From: Ramicandelaber brevisporus
Lineage: Eukaryota > Kickxellomycota > Ramicandelaberales > Ramicandelaberaceae
Assembly (NCBI GenBank): GCA_025201865.1
Contig: MU602952.1
Coordinates: 1 to 29,378, forward strand
Direction: 5' to 3'
Length of the DNA: 29,378 bases
Shown: positions 1 to 8,317 of the stretch, piece after piece
Numbering within the stretch: position 1 is the stretch's first letter
Layout of the letters: the number at the start of each line of letters is the position of its first letter
Made by a program: the position numbers and the translations under genes
The notes under the pieces: generated by a model
Told to the model about the DNA's origin: nothing
The model's input: only the letters and a program-made list of their open reading frames with translations
Databases searched by the model: none

Positions 1-24
1 TGCGAGTTGCGAGTTGCGAGTTGC
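1..24. repeat. TGCGAGT heptamer array, left edge
   Basis: Three tandem copies of TGCGAGT open the window, followed by TGCTGTGGG. The mirror-image array at the right edge has four copies. The array is cut by the window edge, so its true length is unknown. It could be a minisatellite at which the assembly stopped. Confidence 0.85.
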
Positions 25-543
25 TGTGGGACGGGAAGATTGGCAGGTGACGGCAGACTGCGCCGCACGCCGCTTTTATCATGCTGCCCAAACAGCAGCA
101 TGGAAGCACAGCAATGCAGAGAGCACAGCAGAGAGCATACACTCACTGCTACGTAGCTCATCCACTCGTTTGTCAGTTCGCTCGCCTATTCGCCTGTGCT
201 TAGTTCCGCCACGGAAGATTGGCGGGGCGAGGCTGGCGAATCAGATGGCAGCAGCTTTATTGAGCCTTTGTCATCTGCCGCCATGACGCAACGCCAGCTC
301 CCGTAAGCAGCGCAGTCCAGCGTAAGCAGCGTAAGCAATAGAAGCAGCGTAAGCAATGGAAGCTGCTGACGCTGCCTATGCGCGCTGCGTACGCTCGTGG
401 CTTATTCCCGCTGCCAGTGCGCGCATGGCCCGAACACGCGGCGGACGCGCGCGGTGGGATGAGAACAGTTCTAAACATAGAAAGATAGACTGGCTGCTTT
501 TGAACATGGCTTGCTTTGAAACAAAGTGGTGTGAGTTGTTGTT

Positions 544-588
544 TTAATAGCCCATCGACCCCGTGAGTCGGACGACCCATTCGAACGC
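544..588 (-). pseudogene. Copied 3' tip of the SDR gene (last 14 codons plus stop)
   Basis: Read on the minus strand, these bases give the same last 14 residues (AFEWVVRLTGSMGY) and TAA stop as the SDR gene at 27396-28808. The penultimate codon differs synonymously (TAT here, TAC in the intact gene). Homology stops at base 590, so nothing of the catalytic domain is present and no expression is expected. It shows that the repeat arm was copied from, or exchanged with, an SDR locus. Confidence 0.85.
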
Positions 589-590
589 TG

Positions 591-821
591 TCATTCCACG
601 CGAAACTTTGCGATTCCCAGGATGCACACTGAAGTTTATTTCTTCAGGCAACTGAATGTTTTGTCGGCCACTTTTCAATCCACCACTCACACCTCTTTGT
701 GTGTGTGCAAGTGTGTGTGTGCAAGTGTTTATCTTTCTTCTTTTTCTTTGCCAGGCACCTCACTAGCACAAATCAAACAAATCAACCTAGTGCGATCTAC
801 GAGCAGAAGGAACAACTCACA
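591..821 (+). promoter_or_regulatory. Leader and promoter region of the ARF gene
   Basis: This is the unique sequence between the inverted repeat and the ARF start codon. It contains a GT-rich purine-pyrimidine stretch (about 698-727, two GTGTGTGTGCAAGTG-like units), a pyrimidine run around 730-750 and an A/C-rich leader just before the ATG. I see no clear TATA box. The frame is open upstream of the ATG but has low complexity, so it is treated as 5' UTR. Confidence 0.4.
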
Positions 822-1364
822 ATGGGCAACGCTTTCTCAAAGGTCTTCCCGTTTCTTTCCTCCAAGCACGAGGCTCGTGTCCTGATGCTTGGCCTTGACG
901 CAGCCGGCAAGACTTCAATTTTATATCGCCTCAAGCTTGGTACCAACATCAACACTATCCCCACTGTTGGCTTCACCGTCGAGACTATTCGATACCAGAA
1001 GGTTGACTTCCTCGTGTGGGATGTCGGCGGGCAAGACAAGATTCGTCCATTATGGAGGCATTACTTTACTGGCACGCAGGGTTTGATATTCGTGGTGGAC
1101 TCGAACGACCGCGAGCGGATTATCGAGGCTGCAGAAGAGCTCAGAAGGATTCTGTCGGATGAGGTTATGAAGAATGTCATGCTGCTGGTGTTTGCAAATA
1201 AGCAGGACATTCCGACAGCCATGACGCCGGCGGAAGTGACGGAGAAGCTCGGACTGCATGCGATGCATGAGATTAACTGGTATGTTCACCCTGCCTGCGC
1301 ATTGTCTGGAGAAGGTCTCTATGAAGGATTGAGTTGGATGACGAACAATATCAAGTCCAAGTAA
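822..1364 (+). CDS. ARF1: ADP-ribosylation factor (ARF-family small GTPase)
   Basis: This is a 180-residue ARF GTPase, almost exactly the usual length (about 181). ARF proteins recruit COPI/clathrin coats and lipid-modifying enzymes to Golgi membranes when GTP-bound. Visible motifs are Gly2 after the initiator Met (N-myristoylation signal) with an amphipathic N-terminal helix, P-loop GLDAAGKTS at 24-32, switch I Thr48, WDVGGQ at 66-71 with catalytic Gln71, NKQD at 126-129 and the CALS guanine-specificity loop at 159-162. The start was chosen because MGN is the canonical ARF N terminus; the frame upstream lacks ARF homology. The sequence is somewhat divergent from animal ARF1 (for example [11 protein letters not shown] in switch I), so another ARF paralogue is possible, but ARL and SAR1 fit less well. 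It is intronless, and the TAPT1-like gene follows on the same strand after 337 bp. Confidence 0.96.
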   Translation: MGNAFSKVFPFLSSKHEARVLMLGLDAAGKTSILYRLKLGTNINTIPTVGFTVETIRYQKVDFLVWDVGGQDKIRPLWRHYFTGTQGLIFVVDSNDRERIIEAAEELRRILSDEVMKNVMLLVFANKQDIPTAMTPAEVTEKLGLHAMHEINWYVHPACALSGEGLYEGLSWMTNNIKSK

Positions 1365-1701
1365 ACATTGTCATCCTTTTTTCTGTACCAATCATCTCTC
1401 CTTTTACTTTTACCTTTACTTTTACCTTTACTTTTTATGCGCACCGCTGATTTAACTTAATTTGACCTTTTAACAGCTACTATCATAATATAGTCACACC
1501 GACATGCAGTACATGCAGCTGACGCTCGAGCTCTCAAATCAAATGGCTGAATGGCTGAATGTGAGTGAGAGGTGAGGTGAGGTGAGGTAGAAGGCGGATG
1601 GTGGTGGGGCTGTGAAGTGCGAGGAGGGCAGCGTGGAGGCAGATTCAGAGTTGCCACGTTTAACAATCTCTCTAGTAAATCTTCTTGCCGTATACTCTAC
1701 G
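1365..1701 (+). other. ARF-TAPT1 spacer with short tandem repeats
   Basis: This is a non-coding spacer between two tandem genes. It contains a pyrimidine-rich tandem repeat of the CTTTTAC/CTTTAC type at about 1401-1436, likely 3' UTR of the ARF gene. A GGTGA tandem repeat of about four units lies at about 1569-1590. I see no canonical AATAAA for ARF and no convincing TATA box for the downstream gene. Confidence 0.5.
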
Positions 1702-4021
1702 ATGACAGACAGCGGACAGCCGCCCGACCGACTATTACACGAGATGGGCACAGACGGTGGTAGTACGAGCGAGATCACCACTGCAGCTGTCCCTCCGAGT
1801 ACTTCTTTGCCAACTGTCGAAGAGGACACAATCTCTATCCCCACTTCCACTGCTACCACCGCTACAGCCACCACCACAGCAGCCACCACAACCATTGCAG
1901 AACAGACTGTCATTGATTCCAGAGAGTTGGCCCATTTCGTGTCAATTGCAAATGAAGCGATCCGGGAGAGTGATACTGGCGACCTGTTTGAACTAAAGCC
2001 TATCGCACCGAGCAAGTCGAATGATGACGACGTGTTCTATCAAGTTGGAGACGACCTGGCAGTAGCAGCAAGTTCCAGTTCATTGGGCAGTGACTTGAAG
2101 CAGAGGCAACGAGCTGGATCAGTCCTGAGGCATCGACGCAGTAGCTCTGTAATTAGACAGAGCCAAGATCAAATTCAGCCATCTCAACCACTATCTCAGC
2201 CATCTCAGATTACAGCCGCCACAATCGTCGAGTCTCCAGCTATTCTCGCGTCAATGAGCACGTCGGCAAGCGGTGAGGGCAGACGGCGTAGACGTTCCTC
2301 TACAATATCACCCACATTTAATGACATCCGGCTAAGTTCGGTATCTCCTCCACTTACGGTCGACATTAACAAGACTCCATTGGCCAGAGCAACAACACAG
2401 CTCGATGCAACGATGGAAGCACTACAGCAGACTTCGCCCCTTACAGACAAGACGAGAATGCACATGCTGACTGTACTAGCCACTCCACTCAACAATAACC
2501 GAATCTCAGTCACTCAAATCGATCCGTCTGTTCTTGCCTCCGATGCTGCAGCTGTACAACTGTTTCAACAAGCTGGCGATGCGATTGTTGCTGCGACACC
2601 GAGTGCTGGATCTCGGAAGGCGTCGGCGCACATGCAGCGCATTCCAACTGGAGGAAACGCCTCTCGAGTAAGTGTAACCGATCAAACCATGCACCAGCCT
2701 CATCAGTCGGTTGTATCAATGTCACGCTCGGTCTCCGCTTCAGCTTCGACTTCAACCTCAGCGCCACTCAGTGTTGGCACTTCGCTGTCATCAAGCGATA
2801 ATGGAGGTCGTCCATACTCACTTTGGGATCATCTGGTTGCAGAAGTGTCGGTTCCTGAGGGTGAATCTGATGCCATTTACGATGCGAAGCGAGAAAGAAT
2901 CTACAACTTTTTGCATATTCCAATGGAGATTGAGAAGCTGATGATGTTTGGCATTGTAGTGTGTTTGGATGCATTTTTGCACACATTTACAATTTTGCCA
3001 CTGCGCATTGCATTTGCTTGCTATCAATTGATGTCTACTATATGTCTTCGTATCTATAATCGTTTCAGTAAAAGAGCGCGCCTGACAAATAGCTCTATCT
3101 CGTCGCCATCATTATGGTTGAGTCCATCTCAGAGACGTGATTTGTACAAGGGTGCGCTGGTTGCTATTGGATGCATGATGCTTCAATCTGTGGATGTAGC
3201 GCAGCTGTATCATTCCGTGCGTGGCCAATCTGTGATGAAGCTCTATGTTATATTTAATACTCTGGAAATATTTGATAAAATGTTTTGCTCGTTTGGGCAG
3301 GATATTGTGGAATCACTCTATTCAACAACTATTCGAAGTGATGTTGGCTTAGTGCGCACCAGTGGACTGTTTCTTTTGAGCTGCATCTACATATTTGTGC
3401 ACTCAATGATTTTATATTATCAGATGGTGACTTTGAATGTGGCAATCAACTCCTATCAAACTGCATTGCTTACTTTACTCATCTCCAACCAGTTTGTTGA
3501 AATCAAGAGCAGCGTCTTCAAGCGATTTGAGAAGGAAAATTTGTTCCAGTTGAGCTGCAGTGATATTGTAGAGAGATTCCAATTAGTAGCTTATCTGTTT
3601 ATCATTTCGTTGCATAATCTCGTTGAGTTGACTGGACCTGGTTTGTTTGCAATATCATTGGGCGGTTTCTCGCCAAATAGCAATAACAGCGGTGATGATA
3701 TTGGCCGTGCACAAGTGGTTATGGGCAATGCAGATGATGAGATGACTGCACCAATTGGATCTGGTGCTGCGAGTGCAAGCTGGCTGTCTTCGTTCTCTCT
3801 CTGGACACTATTTACACCGAGTGCTGAGCTGGCATCGACCAGACTGTGGCACCATGTGCTTACTCCAGTACTCGCAGTTTATGGCACCGAGATTCTGGTT
3901 GACTGGCTAAAGCACGCATTCATTACGAAGTTCAATTTGATTAGACCAGAGATTTATGGAAGATATATTGACATTCTATGCCGTGACTTGGTTGGCGCAA
4001 ACACTAATTCTGCAACTGGTC

Positions 4022-4056
<35 letters not shown>

Positions 4057-5007
4057 CAACAGCAAACCGCTGTGATGCCTCGTCTTAAATTCTCTGTTGA
4101 ACGCTCATTGTCTGTTGCTCGCCGCATTGGATTTGCAAATCTACCTATTGCTGTAGTTTTTATCAGAAACGCAATGTATCTGCTGCCCGACTTGCTGGGA
4201 TGGCCAGAGGACACTACTCCCACATCTGTCATGCTGTCTCCGTTGCTATTTGTGGCTGAATCCCTCCGTGACCTGTTAGTTGGCGTTGTAACAGTTGTCC
4301 CGTGGTTTATCGGTGCCGTTCTCGACGGTAGCATCGCTGATTGGGCCAACTGGACTGATGCTGCAAACAGAGCATCCTCTCCCGCAACGGGCCTAATTGA
4401 ACGTGCTCAGCGGATTGCCATCAATGCTGCTTCCGCCTCCTCGTCGATTGATCCGAGTGAGATTGGTCGTGCAGTGTGGGATGCGCTGATGAACAATGCT
4501 CGTGCTATTGGGAACAGTGCAGCGGATGGTGGCTCAAGGAGTGGTGCGCTAATGTCACACGCAGCCAATGCGTCAATTGCCGTCTCGGAAGCTGCAACTC
4601 AATTCATCCGTCTCTTAGCACTGGTTTCGTCAGCATTTGTGTCTGGTGTCACTCAAGTTCCTTCCTTGATTATGCAATCAACCACAGCCATGGCACAGCT
4701 ACAATCACTTGGATGGATGCTATTATTGTTTGTCATGTTTTGCTTACTTGTTGCAGCCAAATTGTTGATTGGAATTAACTTGATGCAGTTTGCAACTCAG
4801 CGTTATGGACAATTACGCCAACGCCAAGAAGAGGAGGAACGACGCACCGCAAACGATGCATCAAAGAAGCTGGGCGATAAAGACTGGGCTGATTTACAGG
4901 CTGATGTAGCTGAACCAAAAGAGGATGCAGTCGCAAAGAAAAACAAGAATGGAATCTCGCTGGATACAATTGAGCGATATACTCTATTCAAGAACCGCAT
5001 TCCTTAA
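1702..5007 (+). CDS. TAPT1: TAPT1/EMP65 family ER membrane protein
   Basis: This 1101-residue protein belongs to the TAPT1 family (yeast EMP65), polytopic ER membrane proteins linked in yeast to ER quality control of soluble proteins and in animals to ciliary and skeletal development. The conserved block starts near residue 374. It includes the YNFL-x-IP-x-EIEKL motif near 400, RGQSVMKLYVIFNTLEIFDK and SSFGQDI-like segments near 515-540, LLISNQFVEIKSSVFKRFEKENLFQ near 590-620, the KHAFITKFN motif near 737 and the ARRIGF-PIAVVFIR segment near 805. The first 370 residues are a Ser/Thr/Gln-rich, probably disordered extension. A run of 15 Gln (774-788) sits between conserved segments. A further extension after about 840 contains extra hydrophobic segments, one near 1004-1025, before a charged tail. 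The start is the first ATG; upstream codons are non-ATG and low complexity. The gene is longer than animal TAPT1 because of these extensions. Confidence 0.95.
4021..4065 (+). repeat. CAG/CAA trinucleotide run (poly-Gln) in the TAPT1-like gene
   Basis: Fifteen consecutive Gln codons with interspersed CAA and CAG lie within the conserved membrane domain region, just after the DLV motif. The mixed codons suggest an older or stabilised repeat rather than a fresh pure expansion. Confidence 0.95.
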
Positions 5008-5099
5008 TCACTTGATGAACTGATTAACTTGACTCGACTTGATCCAATCTAGTCTCCAATGAACTTATAATCCCGGTTAAAAAGTTATCTCTCAATTAT

Positions 5100-5105
5100 T
5101 TTATT
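5100..5105 (-). terminator. Polyadenylation signal (AATAAA) for MED31
   Basis: TTTATT on the plus strand reads AATAAA on the minus strand, about 50 bases downstream of the MED31 stop codon. It lies in the 145-bp convergent spacer shared with the TAPT1-like gene. Confidence 0.5.
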
Positions 5106-5152
5106 TCTTTTAAAAAAGACAAGTTGACTAATATACATGTTTAACAGTGTCG

Positions 5153-5569
5153 TTAAGGAGCTGGCTGTGGAGGAACAGATGCCGCTGTTGACGTGGTCTG
5201 TTGCGCCTGCTGTGCCTGCTGTGTCTGCTGGGATGTGTGTGGAGGATCTTGCCTGCCGTGTCTCCAATGCAAATACTGTTTCTCATGTACTTTGACTGCC
5301 TCCTGCTGTTTACTCATTTCTGCTCTGAATGAAGCATGCTGCAGCATCTCCAAAAAGAATAGACATTGAGGGTAGATGATATACTTTGCATACTTTGGCT
5401 GTCTCCAGTACTGCAGATATGTAATGTAGTTGATGAATGCTGGGTCTTGCAAGTGTTGATTCTGCCCGAGATAGTTGAGATACCACGGATTAGACAGCAT
5501 CTGCACAAACTCGAGCTCAGCTGTAAACCGCGCATCTTCTGGCAGCGCGTAGTCCTTCTCGGCCGACAT
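5153..5569 (-). CDS. MED31: Mediator complex subunit 31 (SOH1)
   Basis: This 138-residue protein carries nearly the whole conserved MED31 core in residues 9-100. Visible segments are [56 protein letters not shown] and the helix with [12 protein letters not shown]31 belongs to the middle module of Mediator and binds MED7, helping to connect activators to RNA polymerase II. The C-terminal tail (about 105-138) is Gln/Pro-rich and not conserved, which is common in this family. The start codon is a clear ATG giving MSAEK. The gene is intronless, head-to-head with KIN17 (177 bp between start codons, probably a shared promoter) and convergent with the TAPT1-like gene. Confidence 0.97.
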   Translation of the reverse strand: MSAEKDYALPEDARFTAELEFVQMLSNPWYLNYLGQNQHLQDPAFINYITYLQYWRQPKYAKYIIYPQCLFFLEMLQHASFRAEMSKQQEAVKVHEKQYLHWRHGRQDPPHTSQQTQQAQQAQQTTSTAASVPPQPAP

Positions 5570-5746
5570 CGTCTATAGCTACTGTTGGTGTTACTGCTGT
5601 TACTGCTGTTGTTGCTGGTTACTTCCACCGTTGGTGTTGTTGTTGGCGATGTGCTTTGACGAGCTCAACAAGGATTGCCAAAAAAGAAAAAATAATAAAA
5701 ACAAAAACAAAAACAAAAACAAACGACGAGTTTGCCCAGATTGCAG
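5570..5746. promoter_or_regulatory. Divergent promoter region MED31 / KIN17
   Basis: Only 177 bp separate the two divergent ATGs, so both promoters must lie here or overlap the leaders. On the MED31 side there is a repeated CTGTTG/TTACTGCTG tract (about 5580-5645). On the KIN17 side there is an A-rich leader with repeated AAAAAC units (about 5679-5724). I see no TATA box. Confidence 0.5.
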
Positions 5747-6721
5747 ATGGACGGGTACAGCAAGTCGCTTGCCAAACACATCAAGAACAAGGGTCTCAAG
5801 AAGCTACGGTGGTACTGCCAAATCTGCCAAAAGCAATGCCGCGATGAGAATGGCTTCCGGAACCACTGTGACTCTGAATCGCATAAACGTCAGCAGTCCA
5901 TATACAGCGACAACCCTGAGCAATATCTCGATGAATTCTCGACACAGTTCACGGATGCATTTATTGATACACTGTCGAAACGATATGGAACAAAGAGAGT
6001 AGCTGCGAATCAAGTGTATCAAGAGATTGTTAAAGACCAGCATCATCTACACATGAGTGCAACCAAATGGAAAACATTGTCAGAGTTTGTCGAGTATTTG
6101 GGGAGTGAGGGATTGTGTAAAGTTAGTACAGACTCACTTGGAAGCAGTGCCGTGCTGCCTGGATCGACACAAACAGTCGGAGGTGGATCAATGAGTGTAT
6201 TGTTTATCGAATGGATCGACAACAGCCCTGAAGCACTGGAAAAGGCTGCGGCTGCGAGAAGGCGAATTAAGCGGCAGCAAACAGAAGCAGAGCGAGACCA
6301 AGAAATGCTGGCAAAGCAGAAAGAAATGATGTCAAGCCTTTCAAACAAGCATTTTGCTGCATCTTCTGCATCTTCTGCATCTGTGTCAACCACATCGGCA
6401 GTCTCAGCTTTAGAGAGTGCGACGATCAAGAGCGATGTCATTGATTTGGAGGACAGCGATATTGTGAAACAGCTCGGAATTGGACAGCGTAAAAGACAAG
6501 TTGTGCGGCCAACTAAACAGTCGCAGTCAAAGCAATTTAGGATAGACACTGATACACCCGAACAATCCGCAGAAACAGAATCAATTACATTCAAGCCTAT
6601 ATCAATCAAGCAATCTCTGCCACCAAAATCAAGCGGCAAACTAGCAAAACGAGGACTGGCTGCTCTCGCTGCAACTGAGCTGGACTCTAACTCATCGGAA
6701 ACTAAACGGCAGCGTATATAA
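5747..6721 (+). CDS. KIN17: KIN17-like DNA/RNA-binding zinc-finger protein
   Basis: This 324-residue protein matches the KIN17 family of nuclear nucleic-acid-binding proteins implicated in replication, DNA damage response and mRNA processing. The N terminus has the family signature: a basic helix (KSLAKHIKNKGLKKLRWYC), then a C2H2 finger of C-x2-C-x12-H-x5-H type (Cys24, Cys27, His40, His46). The winged-helix region follows (about 47-165; motifs FIDTLSKRYGTKRV, VYQEIVKDQHHLHMSATKW and VLFIEWIDNSPEAL). The rest is charged and Ser-rich with basic NLS-like ends. The paired C-terminal SH3/KOW-like domains of animal KIN17 are not seen, so the protein is of the shorter type. The start is ATG 5747; the frame is open further upstream only through non-ATG codons. 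A possible AATAAA lies at 6794-6799. Confidence 0.93.
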   Translation: MDGYSKSLAKHIKNKGLKKLRWYCQICQKQCRDENGFRNHCDSESHKRQQSIYSDNPEQYLDEFSTQFTDAFIDTLSKRYGTKRVAANQVYQEIVKDQHHLHMSATKWKTLSEFVEYLGSEGLCKVSTDSLGSSAVLPGSTQTVGGGSMSVLFIEWIDNSPEALEKAAAARRRIKRQQTEAERDQEMLAKQKEMMSSLSNKHFAASSASSASVSTTSAVSALESATIKSDVIDLEDSDIVKQLGIGQRKRQVVRPTKQSQSKQFRIDTDTPEQSAETESITFKPISIKQSLPPKSSGKLAKRGLAALAATELDSNSSETKRQRI

Positions 6722-6793
6722 TTTAAACGATAATACTATTACTACTTATTACTACTAATTACTAATAATACTTAAAGGGAAGCATGCCAATCT

Positions 6794-6799
6794 AATAAA
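6794..6799 (+). terminator. Polyadenylation signal (AATAAA) for KIN17
   Basis: AATAAA lies 73 bases after the KIN17 stop and immediately beside the stop codon of convergent RRS1. The whole spacer is 79 bp and A/T-rich (TTACTACTAA-like repeats), so the two transcripts probably overlap at their 3' ends. Confidence 0.5.
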
Positions 6800-6800
6800 T

Positions 6801-7775
6801 TTACTTTCTCTTTGATGGTTTACCACGCTTTTCGCGATTAACAGCGGCAATGGCCTTGCGAGTGTTGAGAACCTCGCCACTGCCCTTCACAACCTTGTTG
6901 AGAATGCTGAGTGATGTCTCCTTCTCAGAACCGGCAGAGCTGACAGCTGGTGCAAACTTCCTCTTCACACCCTTTGACTTGACATCGTTCTCAAGTGGCT
7001 TATCGAACTTACCAATGCTAGCAGTGCTGGTCTTTGACAGCATCAAGGACTTTTGCAGAGCCTGCTTGCGCAGAGCACGTGGGTCAGCACCGCCAGAAAC
7101 GGAGTGCTTGGCAGCATGAGTGGTCTTGAGAATGCCAGCCGAGCGAGCAGAGGCCTCTTCCTCGTTACGACGCTGACGACGCTTGTTCTTGTCGATACGC
7201 TCCTTCTTCTCTCCTCGGCGCAATGCAAACATGTCCTCATTCGGATCAACGTTACCACGCACCTCGATAGCCCAATCATGTTGATCATCATTGGCGCGAT
7301 CCTTACCCCAGCGCGGTTTGTACTCGCCAGTTCTCTCATCCAGCACCAGGCGGCTGCGCTTTGTCTTCTGGATACCCTTAATCTTTGCAAACTTCTCCCA
7401 GCGTGTCATTGCCTTGTCTGACGGAACTGGCTTCTCACGAGGCAGGCGCATCTTCAAGCCTGGCAACTCGGCTAAAATGCCACCGCTGCTAGCATCGCCC
7501 GCTGCCAATGGCTCCATGTGCGTAGGGAGAGAGAAGATTTGGTTAATGAGCAACTGAGTACCATCGCGGGCAATGTCTTTCAGATAGGCGGCACGCTCTT
7601 TGGCTTTACTGTTTTGCAAAACATCGTCGTTCAACGGATTTGGGTCAAAGGCAGCCAGAAGCGCCAGCTCGTACTGGACAGGCAGAATCTTGCCCTCGAC
7701 AGCTGTTGGCTTGTATTTTCTTTGTCTAGCTTCGAGCGCTGCTCCGACTGCCTGCTGTGTGTCAACGTCCTGCAT
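6801..7775 (-). CDS. RRS1: Ribosome biogenesis regulatory protein RRS1
   Basis: This 324-residue protein matches RRS1, the nucleolar factor that with RPF2 brings the 5S RNP (5S rRNA, uL18, uL5) into pre-60S particles. Conserved segments are ILPVQYELALLAAFDPNPL (about 29-50), the LINQIFSLPTH region (about 75-90) and LPGLKMRLPREKPVPSDKAMTRWEKFAKIKGI (about 104-136). The KTKRSRLVLDERTGEYKPRWG stretch (about 137-158) and the DPNEDMF motif near 176-182 follow. The C-terminal half is highly basic (Lys/Arg-rich, ending GKPSKRK), as expected for a nucleolar rRNA-binding protein. The start is a clean ATG (MQDVDTQQ). The gene is intronless and convergent with KIN17. Confidence 0.97.
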   Translation of the reverse strand: MQDVDTQQAVGAALEARQRKYKPTAVEGKILPVQYELALLAAFDPNPLNDDVLQNSKAKERAAYLKDIARDGTQLLINQIFSLPTHMEPLAAGDASSGGILAELPGLKMRLPREKPVPSDKAMTRWEKFAKIKGIQKTKRSRLVLDERTGEYKPRWGKDRANDDQHDWAIEVRGNVDPNEDMFALRRGEKKERIDKNKRRQRRNEEEASARSAGILKTTHAAKHSVSGGADPRALRKQALQKSLMLSKTSTASIGKFDKPLENDVKSKGVKRKFAPAVSSAGSEKETSLSILNKVVKGSGEVLNTRKAIAAVNREKRGKPSKRK

Positions 7776-8013
7776 GCTCTATCGATCTACTCTGTTGCTG
7801 TTGCTGTTTTTACTTTGTTTTTGGAATATATTTTTATGAAGCTAGATCAACTGAGCGGTCAGCAACGTTGGAAACAATTTCCATCTACAAACCTTTGTCG
7901 TCTGGAGACTGGAATCGATAAATTTTCAGAATCTGCCTCATAGCCAATCGACGTCGAGCTAGGCGTGGCTGTACTTTGCGCTTGTTATTATTTTTTTCTC
8001 TTTCAATGTACCA
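7776..8013. other. Spacer upstream of RRS1
   Basis: This is mostly A/T-rich non-coding sequence that must hold the RRS1 promoter on the minus strand and any promoter for the small plus-strand ORF at 8014. I see no definite motif. A pyrimidine-rich TTATTATTTTTTTCTCTTTC stretch lies directly before the ATG at 8014. Confidence 0.35.
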
Positions 8014-8212
8014 ATGAGTCGTGAGTTTGACTGCATTTCCAATTGGCTACTCGAATATGCAGTGCAACATCGCAGTGACGCCTACGTACCAGAGATGGCT
8101 ACGCCGTGGAGCAGGATCGACCGCAGCAGCTGACTCGTTGATTGCAATGTCACCGGAGCAGAAGAAACATCTATTGTTGTTCTGCAGCTATCATCACTCC
8201 CTCTTACGATGA
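8014..8212 (+). pseudogene. Small split ORF pair, possible gene with a one-base frameshift or tiny intron
   Basis: ATG 8014 opens a 39-codon frame of protein-like composition (MSREFDCISNWLLEYAVQHR...), ending at TGA 8131-8133. The overlapping next frame is open to TGA 8210-8212 and reads SLIAMSPEQKKHLLLFCSYH and onwards. Both halves have balanced, amphipathic composition unlike random shadow frames. A single inserted base around 8090-8130 would join them into a protein of about 65 residues. An AATAAA at 8263-8268, 51 bases after the second stop, suits a real plus-strand transcript. I do not recognise the product. Alternatives are a sequencing indel, a decayed gene or chance. Confidence 0.35.
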
Positions 8213-8262
8213 ACTCTCCATTCAAAATGAAAGGTAAATACTATCTGTTAAAAAAAAAGCGG

Positions 8263-8268
8263 AATAAA
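8263..8268 (+). terminator. Possible polyadenylation signal (AATAAA)
   Basis: AATAAA follows an A9-10 run, 51 bases downstream of the end of the small split ORF on the same strand. It lies 50 bases beyond the stop of the convergent EEP-domain gene. Confidence 0.3.
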
Positions 8269-8317
8269 CAAAATAGAGCAAAAGAGGAATAATTAGAAAA
8301 GATGTAATGATAGTTTC

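Larger units (their letters stand above)
1..590. repeat. Left arm of terminal inverted repeat
   Basis: This segment is the reverse complement of the last 617 bases of the window (28762-29378), with scattered substitutions and small indels. It begins with three copies of TGCGAGT and ends at base 590. Inward of that, the two flanks are unrelated (ARF gene leader here, SDR coding sequence on the other side). The arm contains a GC-rich zone with imperfect GTAAGCAGC-type repeats (about 302-360). It also carries the copied 3' tip of the SDR gene (544-588). The open frames inside it have no recognisable product. It may be a dispersed or subtelomeric repeat or an inverted segmental duplication; which one cannot be told from one window. 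Confidence 0.93.

Noticed and set aside
1-24. True telomere repeat
   Set aside because: The outward strand reads AACTCGC, not a G-rich telomeric strand, only 3-4 copies are visible, and the arrays are cut by the window edge. This was kept only as an open question.
257-580. Open frames of 63-107 codons inside the inverted repeat arms, present in both arms
   Set aside because: They have no recognisable domain, lie on opposite strands over the same bases, and are low-complexity Arg/Ser/Ala translations of GC-rich repeats. They are mirrored simply because the arms are homologous.
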